Assembly: GCA_963729795.1 (NCBI GenBank)
Contig: CAVSPC010000063.1
Span: 1-64,000, forward strand
Source of the DNA: CAWBBA01 sp963729795
GTDB lineage: Bacteria; Desulfobacterota; Desulfomonilia; Desulfomonilales; Desulfomonilaceae
DNA length: 64,000 nt
Direction of reading: 5' to 3'
Notes under the pieces: generated by a model
Seen by the model: only the letters and a program-made list of their open reading frames with translations
Databases searched by the model: none
What the model was told of the DNA's origin: nothing
Position numbers and translations under genes: made by a program
Shown: positions 1-6,782 of the stretch, one piece after another
Numbering within the stretch: the first letter of the stretch is position 1
Layout of the letters: each line of letters starts with the position of its first letter

Positions 1-75
1 GGAGCCGGGGAAGGGAGTCGAACCCTCGACCTGCTGATTACGAATCAGCTGCTCTGGCCTCTGAGCTACCCCGGC
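1..75 (-). tRNA. tRNA-Thr (anticodon CGU), 3' end cut by window edge
   Basis: The reverse strand folds as a tRNA. The acceptor GCCGGGG (75-69) pairs with CCCCGGC. The D arm carries AGCTCAG, the anticodon stem is GCTGA/TCAGC, and the 7-base loop TTCGTAA gives anticodon CGU, which reads ACG (Thr). The T arm is GAGGG-TTCGACT-CCCTT with one G-U pair. The discriminator is U, followed by CC at the window edge, so the final A of CCA would lie just outside. The CC appears to be encoded in the genome. Confidence 0.95.
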
Positions 76-161
76 CTTTTGAAATGCGCAGAGAAGGATT
101 CAAAAATAGAATAAACCTCAGCCGCGTGTCAATGTTTTGCTGCGCTCGTTCTGCGATCCCG

Positions 162-992
162 CTATTCAACGAAGTTCAGAGGAACCGGGATGAAGGTTAG
201 CACGAACAGCACGATAGCAGCCCACCCCAGAAGACGACCAGCGCGGTCCAGAGGCGTATAGGGATCGAGGGGAGGGGGGTGTCGTAACCCCAGGAAAAAC
301 GCCAAAATACCGAATATGAGCCAACCAGGCCACAACAAAATCCCCAGCGGAATCAGACACGCGAACACAACAACGGAAATGATCTGCGCGCGCCGCGGCC
401 CGAAAAGCGCATAAATAACATGACCGCCATCAAGCTGGCCGATGGGGAGTAGATTCATCGACGTGACGAACAAGCCGAACCAGGCAGCTATTGCGGTGGG
501 ATGCAAAAGGATCGTGGCGCTGGATGTAAACTTACCGAACCTGAGCCAACATAGTAACTCCAAAATGATTGAAGAACCGAACGTGAAACCCTTGGCTTGG
601 CCGATCTGAGGCTGCACTTTCGAGAGGTACAGGCCCACGATCAGCAGAGGAATCGCTACGAGCGCCCCCGCAACAGGTCCGGATGCCCCTACCTCTACGA
701 GGGCCTTCCGATCCGTTATCGGGGAACGTATCTTTATGAACGCTCCAAATGTCCCCAGAGGAGGTATAGCCGGGATAAAGTACGGCGGGGTAACGTCCAG
801 GCGATGCCGTCGGCCGGCGAGATAATGTCCGCTTTCGTGAACAAGCAGTATAGACATAAGGGGCACGGAAAATACCCAGCCGTGCAAAAAGAACGACACC
901 CATGACTGAGAAGGTACATTGGCGTACATGCCGCCCACAGCCGTGGTCGTCAGACAGGTAAGTATGAAGAGCACTATGTTGATTATGGGCAA
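162..992 (-). CDS. Site-2 protease family (M50) membrane metalloprotease
   Basis: This is a polytopic membrane zinc metalloprotease of the M50/site-2 protease family, which cleaves substrates within the membrane. The zinc motif HESGH lies at residues 52-56 inside a hydrophobic segment. The second signature, NLLPIGQLDGGH near residue 183, supplies the third metal ligand Asp. The spacing and the PPYFIPAIPPLGTFGAFI segment resemble the EGY1-like soluble-domain-poor subfamily rather than RseP, because no PDZ domain is visible. At 276 aa the length is normal. The start at 992 is TTG with only a poor ribosome site, so the N-terminus is uncertain. The substrate cannot be inferred from the neighbours. 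Confidence 0.88.
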   Translation of the reverse strand: MPIINIVLFILTCLTTTAVGGMYANVPSQSWVSFFLHGWVFSVPLMSILLVHESGHYLAGRRHRLDVTPPYFIPAIPPLGTFGAFIKIRSPITDRKALVEVGASGPVAGALVAIPLLIVGLYLSKVQPQIGQAKGFTFGSSIILELLCWLRFGKFTSSATILLHPTAIAAWFGLFVTSMNLLPIGQLDGGHVIYALFGPRRAQIISVVVFACLIPLGILLWPGWLIFGILAFFLGLRHPPPLDPYTPLDRAGRLLGWAAIVLFVLTFIPVPLNFVE

Positions 993-1042
993 TTTATTGC
1001 GGATTGCGGGCTCCCTTCAAAATTGTGCGGCAGCTTGAAAAT

Positions 1043-3046
1043 TCACACTTGCTGGACTTGCCCCATTGTGCTGCGCAGGTGAATCGGTTCATTAAAGTGC
1101 GAGTCGGGTTGTGCCACGCGTAATACTTCTTCAGGCGTTGTGACACCGTTGAGCATCTTTCGAATGGCATTCTCCCATAATGTGCTGAACTTCTTCTTCT
1201 TGGCTATTTCTTTCATGGCGATTATGTCAGGAGAATCTATGATCAATTTGCTCATGTCATCATCAACGCCAACCACCTCATAAACACTCTCCCGTTTGAA
1301 ATAGCCGGTATCACGGCATTGATAGCATCCCCGCCCCCTCCTGAGCAAGACCTTCTCAGGCCCCTCGAAGTTGAATCCTCTCTTGTTCAATTCCTTCAAC
1401 TCAATCGAATGGTCCTGAGCACAATAGGGACATATTTTTCGTATGAGCCGCTGAGCCATCAGGCCGACGACAGTGGAAGCCAAGAGGAAACTCGGGACCT
1501 TGAGGTCCAGCATTCGATGCACAGCACTCAGTGCATCATTGGTATGAACCGTGGAAAAGACGAGGTGGCCGGTAAGCGCGGCTTGCACGGCCAGTTGGGC
1601 TGTCTCTTCGTCTCGGATCTCCCCTATCATTATGACGTCGGGGTCTTGCCGCATGACATGTCGCATGAGGGGCCCAAAGGTCATTTTCTCCTCAGGATTG
1701 TGGAGCATACTGACCGCGGGGTTCACACTAATCTGATTGAAGCGCTCAAACACCATTTCGACGGGGTCTTCGATGGTGGTTATATTTCGGTCCGCGGTGG
1801 CAAGGACCTTCATGGCAGAATAAAGAGTAGTAGTCTTGCCGGAACCGGTAGGTCCGGTAACCAGGACGATCCCGAACGGGCGGATTATTAAGCTCTGGAA
1901 TGTGGTCAAATCCAGAGGAGTCAGGCCAAGCTCTTCAAGGTCCATAAAAAGTAGATCCGGGTCCTGGATTCTACATACGGTCTTTTCTCCGAACGCTGTC
2001 GGAACCGTGGAAACCCGAACTTCTATTTCACCATTACGCGTGCTCAGCTTTATTCGGCCATCCTGGGGGCGCCTCTTTTCAGCTATATCCAGCGCGGCCA
2101 TCCCCTTGATGCGCGACGTGAAGGCCCCGTGTAACGGAGCTGGAATCCAGTCGACATCGTGCAATATTCCGTCTATACGCATCCTGATGACTGTCTTTGT
2201 CCGCTTGGGCTCGATATGAACATCACTGGCCCGTTGTGAAAGGGCCCGCCTAAACATCGCGTCCGCCGCGGTACGAATGTTCTTATCGGTGTGCGAGATC
2301 TCTTCAAGACTTTTGATTTCAGCGAGCCGTTCGAGGTCGGAGAGTTCCTTGAAATACTTGACATGCTTCTCAGCCGCGGCCTTGATTGAGCCTCTAAAGC
2401 CGTGGAACTCCAGGAGGATCTTCATGATGTCCGACTTTGGGGACACCACAACCTCAAGGTCTTTTCCCGCGACACGGGATACGTCTTCGAGCACCTCTCT
2501 CAAAGAAGGGTCGTAGATGGCCACACGCAGTTTGCCATTGACTTCATCTATAGGAACAAGCAGAAAACGGTCGGCAAACTTTTGCGGGAGAGTTCGGGTG
2601 ACAAAATCCGGGTCCAAGTCCAGCGCTTCCAGCCTCATAAAAGGGCGGCCCAGGTGATCTGCCAGGACCTCGACAATAGTCGGCTCCTCGACTAGGCCGT
2701 GAGGACCTGATAGCTTCATCTCCGCGATAATTTCAACGGCTGTGGTCTGGTGGGCATGGGGGACTGAGGCTCGTGCTTGCTTGGCAACATCCTGGGCTAG
2801 ACGATCCTTAATATAAAGCTCCGCATCCTGAAGGCGCACCAAGTTGCTGTCGTCCAGGAAGCCCTTGGAGTAGAGGATTTCACCGATCTGGTTGATATCG
2901 TTATAGAGTTGCACCAGTGTTCGTAAGATCAAGATTCTTGGATGGGGGCGCGAGTTTTGCGACTTGCGCGACGCTAACCGCCCAACGCCCGGGCTGACGC
3001 CTCTTCCCGCAGGCGCCAAATCAGAGCGTTTCACCTCGGGCGTCAA
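1043..3046 (-). CDS. GspE/PilB-type secretion/pilus assembly ATPase
   Basis: This is a hexameric ATPase of the type II secretion/type IV pilus family, which powers pilin assembly from the cytoplasm. An N-terminal MshEN-like region (about residues 45-200) precedes the T2SSE core. Walker A GPTGSGKTTT is near residue 400, followed by the Asp box, a Walker B-like MIGEIRDEETA and a His box. A four-cysteine zinc motif (CPYC ... CYQC, about residues 540-570) is typical of GspE/PilB. The first 40 residues look like translated spacer and overlap a repeat-rich region. A TTG (ILIL) or GTG (LVQL) codon about 45 residues in may be the true start. Minor pilin genes lie at 61-64 kb, but there is no other pilus gene beside it. 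Confidence 0.9.
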   Translation of the reverse strand: MTPEVKRSDLAPAGRGVSPGVGRLASRKSQNSRPHPRILILRTLVQLYNDINQIGEILYSKGFLDDSNLVRLQDAELYIKDRLAQDVAKQARASVPHAHQTTAVEIIAEMKLSGPHGLVEEPTIVEVLADHLGRPFMRLEALDLDPDFVTRTLPQKFADRFLLVPIDEVNGKLRVAIYDPSLREVLEDVSRVAGKDLEVVVSPKSDIMKILLEFHGFRGSIKAAAEKHVKYFKELSDLERLAEIKSLEEISHTDKNIRTAADAMFRRALSQRASDVHIEPKRTKTVIRMRIDGILHDVDWIPAPLHGAFTSRIKGMAALDIAEKRRPQDGRIKLSTRNGEIEVRVSTVPTAFGEKTVCRIQDPDLLFMDLEELGLTPLDLTTFQSLIIRPFGIVLVTGPTGSGKTTTLYSAMKVLATADRNITTIEDPVEMVFERFNQISVNPAVSMLHNPEEKMTFGPLMRHVMRQDPDVIMIGEIRDEETAQLAVQAALTGHLVFSTVHTNDALSAVHRMLDLKVPSFLLASTVVGLMAQRLIRKICPYCAQDHSIELKELNKRGFNFEGPEKVLLRRGRGCYQCRDTGYFKRESVYEVVGVDDDMSKLIIDSPDIIAMKEIAKKKKFSTLWENAIRKMLNGVTTPEEVLRVAQPDSHFNEPIHLRSTMGQVQQV

Positions 3047-3049
3047 AGC

Positions 3050-3135
3050 CCCTCCCTTTTCTAGAAGGGGATTTAGAGGGATTTTAAAGGGGTTAGCCCA
3101 AAATCCCTCCCAACCTGCCTCTGAGAAAGGGGGAT
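3050..3135. repeat. Dispersed C/G-run repeat (TTTAGAAGGGG / CCCTCT type)
   Basis: This spacer has imperfect inverted blocks of the form cccttttctagaaggggatttagaggg, then ttttaaagggg, then a gagaaaggggg tail. Related blocks recur near 41440-41525 and 60797-60832, so it looks like a dispersed intergenic repeat. It lies directly upstream of, and may overlap, the predicted start of the GspE/PilB gene. Confidence 0.55.
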
Positions 3136-3231
3136 ATTCCGCGTTCGGCGAACCTATTCTATCGCCTGCGACCCGTTATCCCTTATCATAATTGTTGCGA
3201 TATACAGAATCAACAGTGGCTGGAGAGAGTT

Positions 3232-3285
3232 GGTAAGCGTTTCCTGTAGTGAGGAATTTGCTCTAAAGAAGAGGCAACGCTTACC
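3232..3285. other. Inverted repeat able to form a three-way junction
   Basis: GGTAAGCGTT (3232-3241) is the exact reverse complement of AACGCTTACC (3276-3285). The enclosed 34 bases hold two small hairpins, TCCT-GTAGTG-AGGA and CTCT-AAAGA-AGAG. No T run follows on either strand, so it is not a standard terminator. It lies between the 3' end of the HU/IHF gene at 3304 and the GspE/PilB gene and could be an RNA processing site, a protein-binding cruciform or a small mobile remnant. Confidence 0.5.
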
Positions 3286-3303
3286 GGAGAGATGGTTCCC
3301 TAA

Positions 3304-3585
3304 TTATTCACTCCCGTCCACCTTTTCCCTCAGTTCCTTTCCTGTCTTGAAGAAGGGGAGCCTCTTTTCGTATACGGCTATTTTGTCCCCTGTTTTGGGA
3401 TTCCTTCCGGTATAGCCCCTGTATTCCTTCACCATGAATGATCCAAAACCTCGAATCTCGATCCGGTCGCCGTCAATAAGCGCGGTGGACATGGTGTCGA
3501 AGACCAAATTGACAATTTCCTCGGACTTTCTCAGAGGAAGGTCCGCCTCTTTGGCCAGGGCCACGATAAGATCTGATTTGTTCAT
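3304..3585 (-). CDS. HU/IHF family DNA-binding protein (IHF-beta-like)
   Basis: This is a 93-residue DNA-bending nucleoid protein of the HU/IHF superfamily. The N-terminus MNKSDLIVALAKEADLP, the β-arm region with GDRIEIRGFGSF, and the signature GRNPKTG at the tip (which inserts the conserved Pro into DNA) are all visible. Replacement of the usual KVPLF by KRLPFFKTGKEL is typical of the IHF-beta/HimD-like group in deltaproteobacteria. It lies 23 bp downstream of a second HU-like gene on the same strand, so the two probably share a transcript. A close paralogue is at 49094-49369. The partner subunit cannot be assigned from sequence alone. Confidence 0.92.
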   Translation of the reverse strand: MNKSDLIVALAKEADLPLRKSEEIVNLVFDTMSTALIDGDRIEIRGFGSFMVKEYRGYTGRNPKTGDKIAVYEKRLPFFKTGKELREKVDGSE

Positions 3586-3608
3586 GGCAGATTCCTATAC
3601 TCTGAGGT

Positions 3609-3893
3609 TCATTTGATCTTCTTTACTGCATCCTTCAATGCCTTAGACGCGCTAAAACGAGGGACTTTGGCAGCCGCTATCTTGATCTTCTGGCGGGTTT
3701 GAGGATTCACCCCAGTGCGCGCTTTTTTCTTGATAACTTTAAAGGTACCCAAGTCCGCGATCCGGATTTTTCCCTCTTTCTTCTTTAAGGAATCGTGGAT
3801 CGCTCCAACAAGAGAGTTAAGTGCGGAGGCGGCCGCCTTCTTGGTGATTGCCGCTTCTTCAGCCATTTTCTGCACGAGTTCAGCTCTGGTCAT
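3609..3893 (-). CDS. HU-like DNA-binding protein
   Basis: This is a small basic protein of the HU/IHF fold, about 94 aa from the ATG at 3893. That start is preferred because AGGAGG lies at the right distance upstream (3901-3906), while an upstream ATG at 3947 has none. The segment KIRIADLGTFKVIKKKARTGVNPQTRQKIKI matches the β-arm with the conserved Pro (NPQT). It diverges from the neighbour at 3304 (MTRAELVQKMAEEAAITKKAA at the N-terminus), so it is a different paralogue class. A probable σ70-type promoter lies upstream. It is likely co-transcribed with the downstream gene as a pair of nucleoid proteins. Confidence 0.9.
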   Translation of the reverse strand: MTRAELVQKMAEEAAITKKAAASALNSLVGAIHDSLKKKEGKIRIADLGTFKVIKKKARTGVNPQTRQKIKIAAAKVPRFSASKALKDAVKKIK

Positions 3894-3952
3894 TGCATTT
3901 CCTCCTGAAAAGTCAAAAGGTTCAAGATTCACTAAACGATTGCACATTGTTA

Positions 3953-3980
3953 TCTATACTAGAGTGAATTGTCAAGACAA
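3953..3980 (-). promoter_or_regulatory. Possible σ70 promoter for the HU-like pair
   Basis: On the minus strand TTGTCT (3975-3980) is followed by 16 bases and TATAGA (3953-3958), 60-80 bases upstream of the HU-like start. An overlapping TTGACA (3970-3975) is present but its spacing to a good -10 is poor. This is a motif match only. Confidence 0.4.
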
Positions 3981-4115
3981 ATTCGTATCGTCCTAAAAAA
4001 TTCCTCGTGCAAGTACCGAGAATCACACATACACGACTCAGTTCAATTCCTCTTGACAAAGCCGTCAAGGCGGTTTAACCGGTTCGGACCGGTGTGAAAC
4101 GGGAGGTCCGGTCCC

Positions 4116-4382
4116 ATGAATGAGACGTTACTGCTGGAGCATTTGGAACAAATCGCTATGCGTTTGGGAGTCGAGCTGAGGTATGAAAACCTCGGAATTG
4201 GTGGTGTTAGGAGCGATGGGGGGTATTGCAGGGTTTGCGGGAAGCCGATGATCCTGATTAACAGAAAGGATTCAAGACGTAAAAAGATCCTGGTCCTGGC
4301 CAAGTCTCTCCAAAGACTCAACCTGGAAGGAATCTTCATCCCACCCGCTGTGCGAAAAATACTGGACAACCAGAATAACTGA
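4116..4382 (+). CDS. Small conserved-looking CxxC protein of unknown function
   Basis: This 88-residue protein has a clear ribosome site (GGGAGGT) about 8 bases before the ATG. I do not recognise the family. A single CRVCGK motif (about residues 38-43) sits in a GG(V)RSDGGYCRVCGKPMILINRK segment and could bind a metal only as a dimer, since there is no second CxxC pair. The C-terminal half (KKILVLAKSLQRLNLEGIFIPPAVRKIL) looks helical. No signal peptide or membrane segment is seen. It stands alone between the HU genes and the GTPase. The combination of ribosome site and protein-like composition makes it a likely real gene. Confidence 0.65.
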   Translation: MNETLLLEHLEQIAMRLGVELRYENLGIGGVRSDGGYCRVCGKPMILINRKDSRRKKILVLAKSLQRLNLEGIFIPPAVRKILDNQNN

Positions 4383-4606
4383 ACGATGCGGATCGCGATA
4401 CCGGCCGACTACTCGGTTAGACCGGGGTGATGGGCTGGATATGCTTTGTCGGGGTACGCCCATTGATGGGGTATCCCGAATGAATGGATCCATTTTTATA
4501 TTCGCGCTCAACTAACTCAATAACTACTTTTATTGTAAGAATGATACTATCCGGTACTGGCGGACAGGAAGGCGGAACTCGCACGTTGTTCATTTTTGTC
4601 CGGTAG

Positions 4607-6310
4607 ATGGGGAATCAAAGAGTGACAGATTTGGCGAAAACGCTTTCGCTATCATTCGACAAGAGGCTGGCCGCGGCCCCGATTCTCGAACAAAAGCGTT
4701 ATCGGGCGGAGCGATTGCTCGACGCGCTATCCTGGAAATCTGCGCTCGATAGCAGTTTCCCGCCTATCATCTGTTTGGTAGGGGGGACCGGAACGGGCAA
4801 AAGCACTGTGTTCAATTCTCTTGCCGGCCATAAGATAAGCGAAGTGGGGACCCGCAGACCTTCGACTCTGAAAGCAGTGATTCTAGTCAGTCAGGCTTTC
4901 GCTGCGCAGTTTGAATCAGCGCCCCTTGTGCAACGTTCAGGGGAATCATGTGCCATAGTCTTCCCCCACCAACATCCTGAACTGATGGACCTTGTTCTGG
5001 TCGATACGCCTGACTTCGACAGCGTCGAGCTTTCCAACCGAACTATTTCAGATGGTTTCTTCACTATAAGCGATATTCTGGTTTTCATCACTTCGCAGGA
5101 AAAATACGCCGATCTCACCGGTCAGGACATGCAGACCCTGGCTCATCAATGGGGGAAGGCGACCGTTTTCGTGATGAACAAAGTGGTTTCGGATACAGCG
5201 TACAATGATTTCAAGAGGCTTCTCAGCGGCGCAGGATACAAGAACGATCCAATCCGGATAGAAAGGCTCGGCACATCACCGGACCTTATTCCAGGTTTAA
5301 GGGATCGCCCCGAATTTTCGGAACTGCTTGCCAGAGCAGGGGGGAAGTCCGGAGCAACGATCCGAAATGAGGAGCTTCGCAGGCTGCATGACCGTACCTT
5401 GGCAAGCCTTGACGACTTGATTAATGCTGTTGAATTTCAGGTCCAACGGATTGCAACCGTCAATCGGGAAATCGGTCGCATTCTGGCCGAAGTTTCAAAG
5501 GGAATGGAAACCCAACTGGATGCTATTGTTTCCGATGAGGTGGAAGTCAAGATTCGGGACCGGCTTCAGCGACTCTTGCGAAAGTACGATATTCTCTTCC
5601 TGCCGCGGATGATGGTCCGCAACGCGATACGGAATCTTTTCAAGACCGTGGTAGAAGTTTTCGTCTCCGGCGGTATCGGTTCTGCGGATGGGGATAACGA
5701 AAAGGATATCCGGACCGAGGACTTCGAAGCCACTAGGGCTCTGGTCAGACTACAACCGCTGGAATGGGCGGTTTCCAAACTGAACCTGGCAATCGCGGAG
5801 GTCCTGTCTTCAAATCCTGCCTTGGAAGATCTTTGTCAGATCGCTGCTACCGACGTCCCGAGGTGGTCGGCTCAACAGATCCGATCCCATTACGACGCGG
5901 CCTTTCCGGGGATGGAACACCTGCTGGAAGCTGAGTTCAACCGATTGAGGGACGGATTGTCTCGAACCGACGAGTTCAAACTCTACGGCTCCTACACTCT
6001 ATGGGCTTTTTTCCTGATCACAGCGGAAATTGTCGTGGGAGGCGGTTTTACTTTGCTTGACGCCGTACTCAATACAGTGATAGTGCCTTTCATTCCAAAA
6101 TGGTTGCTCAATCTCAAAGTCCTCGACGTGCTCCGAGAGATTGGCGAACGTGTGGATCGCGAGCATAGAAATACTCTCAGAGGCATTCTTCAGGAACAGG
6201 CCGAGCTGTATACAGAGCGATTTTCCAAGTTGGTCCCGACTGAGGCAGTCTTGGAAAGATTCCGAGTACTAGAAGAAAATCTCGTCGCTCACGGCCGTGT
6301 GCCGGCTTGA
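4607..6310 (+). CDS. Dynamin-like/YfjP-like GTPase with C-terminal membrane segment
   Basis: This is a large P-loop GTPase of 567 aa. G1 is GGTGTGKST (about residues 60-68). A Thr-rich switch (RRPSTLKAVI) follows, then G3 as DTPDFDS in place of the canonical DxPG, and G4 as MNKVV in place of NKxD. The guanine-specificity Asp therefore appears replaced, as in several dynamin-like and YfjP families. A long helical region follows, with a hydrophobic stretch near residues 462-500 (LWAFFLITAEIVVGG ... VIVPFIP) that may insert in the membrane, and a final helical segment. The overall plan suggests a membrane-remodelling or stress GTPase, but no specific function can be given. Confidence 0.75.
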   Translation: MGNQRVTDLAKTLSLSFDKRLAAAPILEQKRYRAERLLDALSWKSALDSSFPPIICLVGGTGTGKSTVFNSLAGHKISEVGTRRPSTLKAVILVSQAFAAQFESAPLVQRSGESCAIVFPHQHPELMDLVLVDTPDFDSVELSNRTISDGFFTISDILVFITSQEKYADLTGQDMQTLAHQWGKATVFVMNKVVSDTAYNDFKRLLSGAGYKNDPIRIERLGTSPDLIPGLRDRPEFSELLARAGGKSGATIRNEELRRLHDRTLASLDDLINAVEFQVQRIATVNREIGRILAEVSKGMETQLDAIVSDEVEVKIRDRLQRLLRKYDILFLPRMMVRNAIRNLFKTVVEVFVSGGIGSADGDNEKDIRTEDFEATRALVRLQPLEWAVSKLNLAIAEVLSSNPALEDLCQIAATDVPRWSAQQIRSHYDAAFPGMEHLLEAEFNRLRDGLSRTDEFKLYGSYTLWAFFLITAEIVVGGGFTLLDAVLNTVIVPFIPKWLLNLKVLDVLREIGERVDREHRNTLRGILQEQAELYTERFSKLVPTEAVLERFRVLEENLVAHGRVPA

Positions 6311-6782
6311 TGAGGATTGCAAAATCCTGTGAAAAGTGAGCCTCGAGGGGATGGAAGAGGAAGCCGGGCTACTTGCCGCCCAATACCGCGTTGGAGGAAA
6401 ACAAAAAAGGAACGCCTACAGAAAATGATTGTCTTATGATCCGTTGTCGGGACTAATCCTCAAATCGGTCGCGGCAGAGCTTCGGCATGCTGAGATGGCG
6501 GCAGCGAGTCGTGAAAAGGTTCTTAGAGTTCTCCTGTTAGGAGTTGGCTCGGTATTTTGCGCCCCCATATATCCGTGTGCACCTGAATGCATGGCGTATG
6601 CGGGCACGACACGCTCTGTTTTGGCTCTACGCGGAATTTTCGATGCTGTTGCAATTTAGTGAATGTTCAACAGCTACAGCCGAATTTGACTGGTCCAGAC
6701 TTCTTTTGATCGGGATGGATTTTCTTGTCGGTTGTCGGTGCGATGCGCACTTATTAAATAAAGAGTAACAGGGGAGAGAGTA
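6311..6782. other. Intergenic region without a supportable gene
   Basis: About 470 bases separate the GTPase gene from the M16 peptidase. Short open frames of 74-87 codons exist but show no ribosome sites, known motifs or consistent composition. A weak promoter-like pair (TTGTCG, then TTAAAT 16 bases later, near 6735-6762) lies just upstream of the peptidase gene. Confidence 0.5.

Noticed and set aside
6429..6659. A 76-codon plus-strand frame between the GTPase and peptidase genes
   Set aside because: No ribosome site, signal or family resemblance, and a competing frame of similar length overlaps it.
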